Shown here: piece after piece, positions 1 through 13,600 of the stretch
Layout: each line of letters begins with the position of its first letter
How positions within the stretch are numbered: position 1 is the stretch's first letter
NCBI GenBank assembly: GCA_039881145.1
Contig: JAYKKI010000029.1
Span: 23,434,001-23,498,000, forward strand
Reading direction: 5' to 3'
Source of the DNA: Druceiella hillmani
Taxonomy: Eukaryota; Arthropoda; Insecta; Lepidoptera; Hepialidae
DNA: 64,000 nucleotides
Notes under the pieces: model-generated
The model's input: only the letters and a program-made list of their open reading frames with translations
Told to the model about the DNA's origin: nothing
The model's database searches: none
Made by a program: the position numbers and the translations under genes

Positions 1-1298
1 TTGGTATATTTTCATTGTAAAACACATATCCTCAGTTAATTTGAGTGACACAATTTTAATAAAACAAGTTAATTAAAAAACTAGATTGGAGGTAGTCTAG
101 TAACCTTATCGTTTTAAATTATATTTAATTAACTTGTTAGTCATTCAATCTCACCTTGTGCTTTCACTATACACATGTCAAGGCATATATTTTTGGAATC
201 GTCATCTTTTCGTACAAAGCAATCGATATTGTCCACACGAATTTCTATATAGCTTTCGTAATTTAAATAAAAATTTGTTTTTCCTTTAAAAAATAATCTG
301 CGGCATTGTCTTCAAAATGCGCTGGAACCGCCGCCAACTTGAACTCATCATTCGAGTTAATTTATTTCCTCTCAAATCGAATTTCAATTTGGAGGGTAAA
401 TAATAGTCATTCGGATTAACGGTTTATTTGCTTGACGTTATTAATGCACTGGTTCTGTTGACTTCGACTTATTCATAGTTCTATTGAAATATGTTAACAA
501 TTTCACCATTATTTTGAATTGGTTTAAATTCTACTTAACGATTTCACCATTACGGATCGATTTAATCAGAGGAAATTAATAAATCAACAATTACTTGTGC
601 AGATTAGACTTCGTTTTTGTTTGAACCTTATTGTAAATATGTTTTAAGCCTTTCTAGCTATTGGTGATAGTTCAACTCATTACAAGTCATCAATATAATC
701 GACACAGATTTCGACTCTTTTTCAATATGCTTAAATATTTCCATAGCGTGTCTCTGTTTTGTATCAGCCTTAAGTGAAAATGATCTTGGCCCTTATTCTG
801 GAAACCTCCGCAGACTCCTTGTGTTCAAGCATGGTACTGTGTTATATGCTGTTAAACTTACGCGACGCATTGTCAATGTTATGTACATTCACGGTTAACG
901 TATTCTAACATTACTCGTTCAATAAACTTCACAACATATAAAAGACGATCATGCCTAACAGATGATTGTGTAATATTTATCATGGAATTTCAGATAATAC
1001 CCGTAAAGCCACAATTTTTTTACCCTTTTAAAGAAATGAGTAAGAAGCAACTACCCACGTAAAAAGAAGAAAAGAAAAATTAAAATTGTATAATATATCG
1101 TCTTAAACTCTAGCACAATAGTAGAAAAGAACCAAGCGTTAACAAGATTTCTGAAATCGTATCAAGAAAAGTCGAAAATGTGTGACAAAAAACTTCTATT
1201 TCAATTGCATTACATAAGCATGTGTTACAATTACTAAAAGCATACCATGCTAAGTGCAAGAACTTGATACATCCTCAAAGTGACTGTCAGACGAAAAG
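1..1298. other. Non-coding AT-rich flank, no feature recognised
   Basis: No coding pattern, repeat array or RNA gene was recognised. The last 250 bases may hold the decayed 5' part of the pseudogene that starts at 1299. Confidence 0.5.
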
Positions 1299-3026
1299 AT
1301 GCAAGAATTTTACAAAAGCTCTGAAAAACTGTTTGATTTAAGTTCATGTAAGGGTAAAAGTTTTGAATTAAGTAGTTGTCCTAAAGATCAGGTATCCAAG
1401 GAATTACAAGCTTTCTTAATCGATCAGATAATAAACATAAAAATGCTTATGAGAAGTACTAATTTAACGACTGCTAAGAGTCAGAAAAAACTAATTAAGA
1501 GAAAAACGAAACTGGAAACCTATTATGATTCTCAAAACTTATTGAACAAGGTCTTTCTCAAGAAAATACCCATCTTTCCGTAAAATTTGAAAGTAACAAA
1601 GAAATCGCCCCAATACCAAAAGATACAAAAAAGTGAAAAATAGAGTCCTTAAAGAATTTATCGAGTGCTTGTGACCGTCACAGGATATCAGACAGAGCTA
1701 CAGCTACTGTCGTCTCCACTTTGCTGCAATAGGTAGCAAGTAATGAGAAAATAATTGACAGGTCAAGATTACAGTGGTCTAGGCAAAAATTACGACAATA
1801 AACTTTAACTGACGATCAATTTATTAGTATTCCTGCTGTGGGTTTTTATAGTCGGAAAGATAATAGTTTGAAAATTTGAACTACAGGGGGAAGAAATATC
1901 TGTTAAAAATAGTTGAAAAACATATTTAAATCCTCAAAGGACCGGGCTAAGCTCGATTTATGTCGGTTATGCTGTTTCGAGTCAAGGATTAGCTAAAAGA
2001 CGGTAGTTTGCAATCCATGAAACAATAATTTGTCAACAGAATATATCCCTACAAGATACTGTGGCTATAGGTTGTGACGGAATAGTAACAAATACGAGCA
2101 AATATGCTAGAGTTATGCGGTTATTAAAAATCGTTTAAATGGATCTCTTCAGAGGATTATTTGTCTTTTACATATAAATAAATGGCCCTTACCTCACTCA
2201 TTTTGGAAATTCGATGGTACCACAACAGGATCTTCCACTTCTTTGGTGTTATTAGAAAGTAAAAGCTCAGATCTGATTAATGTTAGTTTTATGATGTCAC
2301 ACCTAGTATTATAAGTAGCAAGTGTCCTCCCGATTTGACTAATCGTAACCCAGGAAAAATTTCTTGTGCCAGCTGGCTAACAAATGCCAACTGGATTTGA
2401 GGTTCTTATCTTTCGAATAACGATCCGTTGAACGAAAAGAAAAAAATTGCTACGTTCGTAGTAAAGGTTTACACTCCCATTTGGTTTAAAATCAAAGTAC
2501 ATTCATTATGCAAAGATGTAACAAAATATTTCTGGAAATTGATATTTAATTCTAAAAATATTCCACGAGAATTGAAATGTAGTCGATCCTGTTATTATGC
2601 GCAATGCGTTCTTTTCATACTCGGCAATGCGTTCAAAACTTGCTATTGTCTTTTCTATCTAACGAACAGAAACACATACGAGAACTTAATTCTCATTTTG
2701 AAAACAAGGGCAGCGCCTAATTCTAAATAGCTTCGGTTATTCAAGGGGTCAAAGATAAATGTAAACACCTCGTCTTATATACGTAGAATTGATTGACTGG
2801 CAACAAACATATTCTCAGTCACCAATGTTTCAAATAGAACTCTTCAACCTTTAATGGAGGCAAGAGCTAATGGTTATTTTTCTTAAAAGTTCTTTGTCTG
2901 CGACTGCCATGTTGCACACAAGCTATAGAGCGGGCAGTAAAGATAATCACAGAGGCGTCCTTACGGCTTTGTGATAAAATTCATTCCCAAAATGGAATGC
3001 CAAGTTTGAAAGTAAGAAATATTTAA
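1299..3026 (+). pseudogene. Degenerate copy of a multicopy arthropod ORF of unknown function
   Basis: Successive segments in different frames look like one protein of a repeated, probably transposon-borne family seen in many insect genomes (recalled from memory, not searched). In order: an open stretch 1299-1583 (FDLSSCKGK, LSSCPKDQ, AFLIDQ); 1641-1730 (LSSACDRHRISDRATAT); about 2061-2130 (VAIGCDGIVTNTSKYARVMR); 2428-2730 in another frame (ATFVVKVYTPIWFKIKVHS); and about 2912-3025 (TQAIERAVKIITEASLRLCD). At least six in-frame stops and several frame shifts separate them, so it cannot encode the full protein. It lies downstream of the P450 3' end on the opposite strand. Confidence 0.6.
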
Positions 3027-4371
3027 AAGCTATTTGAGTGTTTTTTTCATTTTATTCTAACAGTAATGTTAAAATACTTGATTAAAATAAATTTATTGAT
3101 CTAAAAATGTGTGTATTTTTTACTAAATGTATGTGCCTTTCCTTTTGAGTTATAAAAAATGATGGTCAAAAAGATAGAAAAAATAAGATTATTTCAGATA
3201 TTTAACAACACAAGCACAAGTAGAAGGAGACTACTTAGAACAATTTTTTTGCTATTTTTTACATTGCTGCAGGTGGGTGACTTTTATATCGTTATTTAAA
3301 AAAATCAGGTAAAAAAATCTCAATTATGAGCGACCAACCCTATTACCTAACGAATATTACACAGCAGCACCATCTATTGGCTGTGACAACATTTAAATAT
3401 AGATCGAAACATTAAGTTTTCTAGGTACACCAGCGCCGCTCGTATATCATTAGGAGACTAATATTACTCACCGAAAAATGATTTGTTTCGAATATATATA
3501 TGAAAATTACTAATAAATTTTTAATTTTGTATTAAATATAGAAATATTTATATTCTGAAGTATGTGATGTCTTGCTTACTTAAATGTGAATAATCATACT
3601 GACATGGCATTTATCCGTGCTTGGTAAAGCGGCAAAAACATCATGGTAAAATAATTCTTCTAGCTTATAAGCTGAGATAATTAATAAAAAAATGACGTTT
3701 GAAATGTGTTTTTTCTGTCATTTTAAATGAAAATTAATCAGCAAAATTTAAGTTTCAAGATTTACATATAGTACACGTTGTTTTTATATTACAAATTCGT
3801 GTCATTCTCCTCATTTTACACTTCACGACCAAATATTAGATTCTTCGAATTTCGTTCTTTCTAGGTAACTATAGAGATTATAAGATAAACCATATGTGTC
3901 AGCCATTCAGCTAAGGTCAGCCATTTCTTTTGTGTCTGTTTATCAACAATATTTCAAAATTATCACATAAATAAAACTTCTAATGAATCCGTAGCACACT
4001 CGTAGATATTTATCCCAGATCAATAAAAGATGGCGTTAGCTGAGTCCAAATTAACCGTAATTTTTTACTTAGCTATAGAGACCTATGCTTCTTTATTATG
4101 CAAAAAAACGTACTTTCAACATTAGTTAACATCTATCATAAATTGTGGCGTTTGTTGTAAAATAGGGAAAAAAATAATTACTGACTAAACTATCACAGTT
4201 CTATCTTTTACATCTTAACCAAAAATTCCTCATCCTCGTTACTGACTTCAAAGTTTGCAATTCTTAACAATTATTTAATTTGTTCCAAAATAAATTGTTT
4301 CATCAAAGTGTTTGTGTATTTAAGATAAATAATTAGGAATAAAAACAAAAAGGTGAAATACTTAAAATAAT
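3027..4371. other. Non-coding spacer between pseudogene and P450 3' end
   Basis: AT-rich sequence without a convincing open frame or repeat. It ends at the poly(A) signal of the P450 gene. Confidence 0.5.
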
Positions 4372-4377
4372 TTTATT
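4372..4377 (-). terminator. Polyadenylation signal AATAAA
   Basis: TTTATT on the plus strand is AATAAA on the minus strand, 65 nt past the stop codon of the P450 gene. This is a normal 3' UTR distance. The motif is also frequent by chance in AT-rich DNA, so the exact cleavage site is inferred. Confidence 0.55.
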
Positions 4378-4441
4378 AATAACACTTTACAAACAGATAT
4401 CCTCTCATTAGCTAAACAGACATAGCAAAGGGCAAAAATGT

Positions 4442-4549
4442 TCACCTCTCGAGCATGCGCAGCCTCAGAGGTCCATCCGGTGCGTACATGAAGGTGACGG
4501 CGTAGTCGAGTGGCGCATGGTGGTACTCCAACTTATATTTGCGGAGCAA
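4442..4549 (-). CDS. CYP301A1: CYP301A1-like exon 8 (residues 500-534 and stop)
   Basis: The acceptor CTTCCAG ends at 4550. The exon encodes LLRKYKLEY, then APLDYAVTFMYAPDGPLRLR and MLER, stop TGA at 4444-4442. It supplies the L-helix end and the C-terminal beta strands; the phrase VTFMYAPDGPLR is typical of the family. The TGA is the natural terminus: protein length and C-terminal motif agree with family members. Confidence 0.93.
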   Translation of the reverse strand: MLRKYKLEYHHAPLDYAVTFMYAPDGPLRLRMLER

Positions 4550-5658
4550 CTGGAAGATTTAGGATAAAAAAACATTCCAATTAGTATAGAAGGCTTAATG
4601 TTTGACACATAGCCGAATAAGAAGACAAAAAATTAGGGAATAATCTTTGAGATACTTAATTTTCGGTTTACCCCGATATCGAAATATACCTTTAGGGTCT
4701 TCTTCTGCTTTAATAACTATTTGGTAACATCGAAGATGAAATTTAAAAAATTATTTCTTCGACCTCTTCGCTTTTGGAATTACACAATTAATTTGTTTTT
4801 TATTGAATTTGGAAAATCACGTGGAAATTATATCTCCTAACAGCAAATTAACATTTATGAAAAAAAATTTTGGAAAATGCTTGTCAACAACGAATAAAGT
4901 TATGGTTACTTACTGATTTCTTATTTATATGGAAAATAAACTCAACTACTACAACAAATGGATACTACCCAAAATTACAATTTTTCCTCTGTATTTCCGT
5001 AAAAATGATAGACTAAATATTTTTATTACATTTCGTAGGAAGTCACCAAATTGTGATCAAGGAGGGAATGTTACAATTTACTCGTTTAGTACATGCGAGT
5101 TTAGAGTTAGCTAGAGGAGGGAGGAACCCACCTTAGCCAGTAGAACCTGTATTTCCAGGTCGGCGAATCGCCTGCCTAAGCAGATCCTGGCGCCGTGACC
5201 GTACGGAAGCGAAGCGAATGCGTGCGGCTTCTCATTATCGCTGAGCCACCGCTCCGGTTTGAAGGTAGCCGCGTCCGGTGTATACTGCTCCATACAGCCC
5301 GTTACTATCGTCGGGAATACTACCTGTATCTGCATCGTCGAATATTAAAGAAGGTAAAAACATCATTAATTTAAATATTGAATATATTTGGCGTTAATTT
5401 TGTAGAAATTTGTTGATTGTAGCAATATTTTGGTTATAAATTTTATTGATTTAAAATATACAAACGAGAGTATGTCTTTTGTTCTAATTAATATTGTAAT
5501 TAACGTTATAGAAGTAGTTATCTTACCAGTTATATTTTATGTACTTGTTTGATATACTCTTTGCATCCTATTAAAATTTTATAATATTTTGACAATGTGA
5601 ATATACAAATTTACTCTGTAATGATGACTTATCACTATAGCATTAAAAGCCTAACTAT

Positions 5659-5719
<61 letters not shown>

Positions 5720-8700
5720 ATATGTTGAAACGATTATATCCGAAATGTATATACATTTCGAATATGTCTCCTTGTAAATATTTTTAGGAATCGGGAGATG
5801 AAATCTTTTTTTATAAATTGCTCTTTAAACGTTCTGAAGAGATTGATGTAAATAAATTTTTCCATGCGGAGCATGTTTACTGCGAGTGAAGAAGTGAATT
5901 TTTTTTAGAGATTAAAATCTGAAAGATTAAGGAAATCGGATTATAACTTTAATCGTCCTTCTGAACTGACTTTAATTTTTAGATAACTAAAACCTGTTCT
6001 ATCTCATTTTTATTGGTCTACTATTAGTTCATGAAATATTGTTTTAAGTTTTTGGGTCTTACGGACGTCTCATTATCGGTTATCTAATACTTGTCATCAG
6101 AGCTAATTAGAGCTCGATATAAAATTTGTTTTGATATGAAAATTAACCGAAATGGTAAATAGCCTAGCCTCCAACTATATGCCTGTATATATTTTTTCTA
6201 GCGAGAAATTGAAATCATATTGTCTTAAGTCTTAATGGCTGTAATAATTTCCAGTTAGTCATGAATTAATTTGAAAATGGATTTTAATTAAGTTAATATA
6301 TAAATGGAGAAGTGAATTTCCTAAATATTTCCCTCGTATTTCTGCACTAAAACTACTAGTTCGACCCATCTATGGCTAACATTGCATTAAAAAACTAACA
6401 AGCGAAACGTAAATTATATACCTCATTAAAATATTCCCGGAAGACTGTAATGTTTTTTTGTTATTGTTCATATACAACGGTTTTAATTATTGAGGCACAA
6501 TCATTAGAATCTCAGATATCTAAAACTGTTTCAACATCCTTCTACTGTACGGCAATATTGGAAAATTATAATATAAGCGTATGTAATATGCACATATTAA
6601 AATCGATATATCGACCTGGAAAACACAATTTTATTTTAGCAAACTTTATTCTGTTACTTATTTTTAAGTCATATGATTGATGAATTATTTCAGGAAACGT
6701 GACAGCAATATTTGGCAATGTACAATTCATGCCAAAACTTTTTTAAAGAAGAATTCCACGGAAGTAGTCATTAAACACATTATTGAACATATATAATATT
6801 TCCAACAAAATTTACAAATGTCATATGTATTTTGTGAACAAAAATTATTATAAATTAAGTAAGTGTATACAATTTTCGGAATGATTCCATATCTATATAC
6901 CGGCCACAGATAACATCCACGTAAAATAGACCTTGTGAAAATAGACCTGGATGTCGATCCATATAGAAGAGAGACGGAAAACAAGCTTTTCCTATAGAGG
7001 AGCGTATGTAAAACACAGGGAAGTAATTGCTTTTTCTTCTTCCTCTACGCCATATGTTGACTGCGATTAAATTCCTTTTTATTTAACGAAACATATTAAC
7101 ATTTTACCAATCATTGTTTAGATTAATTTTCAAGTTTTCAAGTTAGACAGTTATTGTAAAGGCAGGCAGATTTATATCGATAAAGATAAACTCTCAAGAG
7201 CTATTCTAAGCTACAGTGCTTTTAGATTGTTACGATTTTGATTTATTTCAAAATATTGATATTTTAATTATTTTCTGACGTAAACCGCACTCACTTTCCA
7301 CGGTGATGAAATAAAACAAGGTAACGCCTGTTCCGTGTCGCAATTGAAAGCGAAAGAGAATTGATGTCGATGGGAAAATTATACGTTTCATTATATTTTG
7401 TTCGTCGTTAGAGATGTATTGAGCGTTTTCTCTTTTTGCGAGTGCGGAGCGGCGGATACGGAGTTACGGCATGGTTCACACGAAGAATAGATAGTTTAAA
7501 TGTAAAAAATAACACACAATTATTAAGGCCATGACTGTACATTTCTTCTTACCACTACTAACATGTTGTAAAATATTTATCATGCTTAATTATTCATTAC
7601 CAAGTCAGTCAAACTGTTATTACTTACGCTTCATTCATTAATATTTAGTTTTATTTCATTTTGCATTACAATTTTTGGAGTTCCGCAGAACCACGTTGTT
7701 TTAATTTTATTTTCCAATATTCATCCAATACTTCCAATATCCGTTATTTCGAAAGATATTGTATTGGTATATACAATTATCTTTGGTTATTTCTAATAGA
7801 CAACTTTATTGCAAAGTACTACCGCTGAAAACTGAATCTATAAATAAATATAATGTAAAAATTAGGAAAGTATTGAAATATAGTGAAAGAATTGTTTTTT
7901 AATTATATATGGTTATTAAAGTGTCGGATTTTAATATATTGTTATAATAATCAATATTTATTCGTATAAAAACCATAATTATTCATGTCGGCAAAGATAT
8001 TAAGTACTTCCATATCTGTAGTTAGTAGGAAACACAGAAATGAATGTAAAATCATGCCGACATAAATAATTCTTTTCATCTTAGGGTAATATGTGGAAAT
8101 GAATGTAAATTACCATGCCGACATAAATAATTCTTTTCATCTTAGGGTAATATGTGGAAATGAATGTAAATTACCATGCCGACATAATAACTCTTTTCAT
8201 CTTATGGTAATATGTGGAAATGAATGTAAATTACCATGCCGACATAAATAATTATTTTCATCTTAGGGTAATATGTGGAAATGAATGTAAATTACCATGC
8301 CGACATAAATAATTCTTTTAATCTTAGGGTAATATGTGGAAATGAATGTAAATTACCATGCCGACGTAAATAATTCTTTTCATCTTAGGGTAATATGTGG
8401 AAATGAATGTAAATTACCATGCCGACATAAATAATTCTTTTCATCTTAGGGTAATATGTGGAAATGAATGTAAATTACCATGCCGACATAAATAATTCTT
8501 TTCATCTTAGGGTAATATGTGGAAATGAATGTAAATTACCATGCCGACATAAATAATTCTTTTCATCTTAGGGTAATATGTGGAAATGAATGTAAATTAC
8601 CATGCCGACATAAATAATTCTTTTCATCTTAGGGTAATATGTGGAAATGAATGTAAATTACCATGCCGACATAAATAATTCTTTTCATCTTAGGGTAATA

Positions 8701-10628
8701 TGTGGAAATGAATGTAAATTACCATGCCGACATAAATAATTCTTTTTATCTTAAGGTAATATTAATAAAGATTTGAGTCTTAGGTCTGATGATTAAATGT
8801 AATTTTACGTTCACGTGTTGTTTTTCTGTTGAATATTTTTGTTCGCACATTACACTTATATATCGATTTGGATACCTCTCGTATCACTAGGCTCTTGCTA
8901 TAGACATTTAAAAGACAATCCTTAATGTTTATAGCAATACTTATCCGACAAAATTCATTATCCGGTCGAAATACGTCGGTACCCCCTAAATACGGCCAAA
9001 GATAAATCGTTATAACTATTGAATGTATTTGGCGTTAACTTTGTAGAAATTGATTATCCCTTAATTTTTATTCGCAACTAAATGAAACTACGCGATGCAG
9101 TATTATATCTACTTTATTTAAATTATTAACCACGACCTAGGTTTCGTTGTATTAGGTGGACATCTTCAGGTGGGTAATTTGAAAAATAAAGTAGAAATAA
9201 TACTACATCACGTAGTTTCATTTAGTTGTGAAAAATTAAGTTGTTATAACTACTAAACTGTAAATGTTAAGCTTATAGTTTCAACAATGCAATTTATTTT
9301 ATGTAAGGACTATAAATTTTCACATCAAACGTCCAGGAATATGATGTTTAACAAGAATACTTTTTATTTATACTTAATATATTCTAGTTATATTATAGTT
9401 AGATAACATTGATACTGCAGTGGACTTATATTTATTTCCGTTTCTCATCTATATGGATGTCGAAGATCTATTTTACGTGGATGTTATCTGTGGCCGGTAT
9501 ATAGATATGGAATTATTCCGAAAATTGTATACACTTACTTAATTTATAATAATTTTTGTTCACAAAATGCATATGACATTTGTAAATTTTGTTGGAAATA
9601 TTATATATGTTCAATAATGACTACTTCTGTTGAATTTTACTTTGAAAAAGTTTTTGCATGAATTGTACATTGCTAAATATTGCTGTCTTATTTCCTGAAA
9701 TAATTCATCAATCATATGACTTAAAAATAAGTGACAGAACAAAGTTTGCTGAAATAAAATTGTGTTTTCCAGGTCGATATATCGATTTTAATATGTGCAT
9801 ATTACATACGCTTATATTATAATTTTCCAATATTGCCGTAAAGTAGAAGAATGTTAAACAGTTTTAGATATCTGAGATTATAATGAGTGTGCCTCAATAA
9901 TTAAAACCGTTGTATATGTTCATACAAAAATAACAAAAAAACATTACAGTTCGCTATTAATTTAAGTTTCGCTTGTTAGTTTTTTAATGCAATGTTAGCC
10001 ATAGATGGGTCGAACTAGTAGTTTTAGTGCAGAAATACGAGGGAAATATTTAGGAAATTCACTTCTCCATTTAAATATTAACTTAATTAAAATTCATTTT
10101 CAAATTAATTCATGACTAACTGGAAATTATTACAGCCATTAAGACTTAAAACAATATGATTTCAATTTCTCGCTAGAAAAAATATATACAGGCATATAGT
10201 TGGAGGCTAGGCTATTTACTATTTCGGTTCATTTTCATATCAAAACAATGACAAGTATTAGATAACCGATAATGAGACGTCCGTAAGACCCAAAAACTTA
10301 AAATAAACATTTCATGAACTAATAGTAGCCCAATAAAAATGTGATAGAACAAGTTTTAGTTATTTAAAAGTTAAAGTCAGTTCAGAAGAACAATTAGAGT
10401 TTTAATCCGATTTCATTAATCTTTCAGATTTTAATCTTTAAAAAAAATTCACTTCTTCACTCGCAGTAAACATGCTCCGCATGGAATAATTTATTTACAT
10501 CAATCTTTTCAGAACGTTTAAAGAGCAATTTATAAAAAAAGATTTCATCTCCCGATTCCTAAATATAAATATACACAAGGAGACATATTCGAAATGTATA
10601 TGTTTCAACAAAACTTATACATTTCGAA

Positions 10629-10660
<32 letters not shown>

Positions 10661-13600
10661 TATATATATATAAATATTGTTACAATCAACTGAAGAAAAT
10701 GTTGCTGTTGCAGATCAATCTCGAAATATGCTTCATTTTGACCTTCAAGTAATTTTTCTTTCTATTAAATTAATACATGTCGACATCGGTAGAAGATGTC
10801 GGTGAATATATTTAAAAAATACGTTTAATTTTTAGATGTACAGTCAACTGAAGCATTAAAGACACTTTAGCGACGATATAAAAAGTCTAACCTATGATAT
10901 ATTTTAGTTTCGATCTAAAAATGACAGTCTGCATAGATAAAACCCATCTCACACACCTCAACAAAAACCGTGAAGCAATTTAAGATCCTAACGCCAAAAA
11001 ACGAATACACAAAAATCAAGAAAATATTCTGTATTGCTGGAGTTGCTGAAATACAAACGTTCCTGGAGCATACTTTAAACTTTAGGATTAATTATAACAG
11101 CATGAAGATCTACGAAACACTGTATATTAAGGCGTCCAACATAACTGACCCTATGATTAGAATAGTCAAGACAAAACACAATAAACGTTGCATTGAGAAA
11201 GATTTTAAAGTCGGGCCTTAAAATCTTGAATAATATGGGAAAACATGGACAGATGTGGCAACCATGGACAGGTACAAAAACCACGCCCATGTCCCTAAGA
11301 TCTGTTCTGTACAGGAAAAAAAGCATAAAAGTAAATTCTATATCTCGTGTTGAGTTTCTCTGTCAAAGAGGATCAGCTTTCAGAGAATTTATTGAAGATA
11401 CTAGAAAACCGTACGCAATAACCGATATTTGTAGATTTTTTACAAAACAATGAGAAAACTCCTCACAGTTTTTAATATTCTTAATACAAATATTTTCCAT
11501 CTTAATAAAGATGTTATCTGCGTATGGAATCCAATGTTTTTACGGGAGTAAATAAGCAACGTAATCTGTGTATTCAGCACAGTGTTTTTATAGAAGTTAA
11601 TAAAATCGTAATTAAAGAAAAGTAGGAAATAAATATTATTATTAGAAACGTCGTGACCCAATTTATTTGTAATTTGTAACGCACAAGTAGTTTATACAAT
11701 ATCTGAGTGGAGAAACATACGAAACAAGACTAAACAGAACTTTACGACGGTCGAATTAACAAAGCAAAATAATACCCCATGGGTTTCTAAAATGTCACAC
11801 CAAGACAGTGCGTACACTTTGAAAGAGAAATAAATTAAAATATATGTGAAGTTTGAATCGACATCATTCCTCATCGACATTAGAAGTGCAATAAAGACCG
11901 GAATCCAATTCATAGTTAGTGACCTTGATTATGACCTCTTTTTTATTTGAAAACCAGATTATGTTCACAGCTCCGCTCGTATGGAAATTGTAACGATGAA
12001 CTTTAGTGACCCCTCCCGCGACCAAACGCTGCCGCTGCTTAGTTACAGATATCACTACCTGTTTGCCCGCATTCTGGAACAATAAATATTAATATGGCTG
12101 AACAACACCCACATTAATGTAATATACACGATGATCTTTCCAGGATAAACTACATATACCATAGCGAAAAACGATTGAATATCAATCAGCAGAACTTAAG
12201 TTATAAACGTATATTTGTTTCCCTTCTTCTCCGTCGTTTCGCTCTTGACAGAGCGGGCATAGTCAGTGTGTAGTATTGTTATGGGTGGCCGCTGTTTCTC
12301 GCCTCAAAATGCCTCTCCCTATTTGTTGTCACCCTGTTTCACTCATATTTTTATACAATTCAGTGAGAGAGTAAGACATATTTTTCTTTCTTTAAGCGAA
12401 AATAACGGAGCACTTTCTCACGTTACCGACAACGACAAACTACACTTTGATTACTTTAAAGTAAGCAGAGCTTTGCTTACTTCTGGCGCGCCAATCACAC
12501 TCACATGCCATTTCTAGTTTACTCTTCGTTGTGTGATATAACGGATGCCATTCTGAGTTGTCTGTAACATCAAATCGCCTTTGTTACTCGGTATAATACT
12601 GTATACCGATTTTAACGCTACCATTTATCGAAATCGTTTAAGCCGTTTCGTCGCTACGAGGGAATAAACAAACTCACATGGTTAAATATATGAACTATGG
12701 TTACATAAAACTCCCTTTTGTACAGTCATGTAAAAATAAAGTTACAACATAAAATTCAATGAAATAGAACGAACCCTGAATTTAAATTCTGTTTCATCTA
12801 AGTTTCTCCATATGACCCTTGTAAGTTTAGCTTAGTTTAATGTTAAATAAATACTATGGTATCAAAAATAAAAAATACTAGACAAATTCTTACAAATAGA
12901 TGAATCCAAAATATACTTGCGTATAATGTTGCTATAAAAACAAAAAAAACAATAAACGGAAAACGGTTGCCTGGAGAGATATTAAAGTTTATTAAACCAA
13001 ACCGTTTCCGTTTTCCTACAAAATCTTATATGAGAAAACCAAAAAACTTCTACACACAGACGAACAATAAATACAACATCGTTAGCTTAGAGCCGAAGAA
13101 ATAATTTGTGTTGAGAGAGCCAACTACGAAAAAATTTATTACAGTCAGAATAAGAAGAAAAATCTCAAATTTGTTTTCCAGTTACAAAGCTTTATTTTAA
13201 TAAAAAAGTTTTGACTATTTTTGTACATGATAGTGATTATTTTATTACTTTTATTTATTAAAGTGTATTTAAAGTGTGTGCCATGATAAAAAGAATCTTA
13301 ACGAATGAGAAACAAGTCTGCATGCTTGTTTCTCACTCGTTTTATCTCCGTCACATTCCTATGAAATAGGTTATTGTTTAGTTTCTTTTACTTTAAATTT
13401 GCTACTGTAATATTATGTTTGGGTTCATATTACGTATAATATTATGTTTGGTTTATAACTACGTATAATATTATATTTGGGTTCATATTTTTAGCATACT
13501 GATTGTCAAACTTTTAAGATATTTTTTTTGTTACCTTATAATTAAGTGCTTAGTGCACTTAATTATATGAGATATTTCCATACAACTCAAACAAATGTAT

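Noticed and set aside
6727..6984. 85-codon minus-strand open frame within the left inverted-repeat arm
   Set aside because: The matching stretch in the right arm (9470-9660) lacks the same continuous frame and no domain is visible.
8042..8765. CRISPR-like regular array
   Set aside because: Units are contiguous and almost identical with no unique spacers. The window is eukaryotic.
10970..11453. Overlapping open frames that might form a gene
   Set aside because: No recognisable domain, frames overlap on both strands, and codon choice is like non-coding AT-rich DNA.
12266..12517. 83-codon open frame in intron 6
   Set aside because: Composition resembles a random frame. No motif and no start context support.
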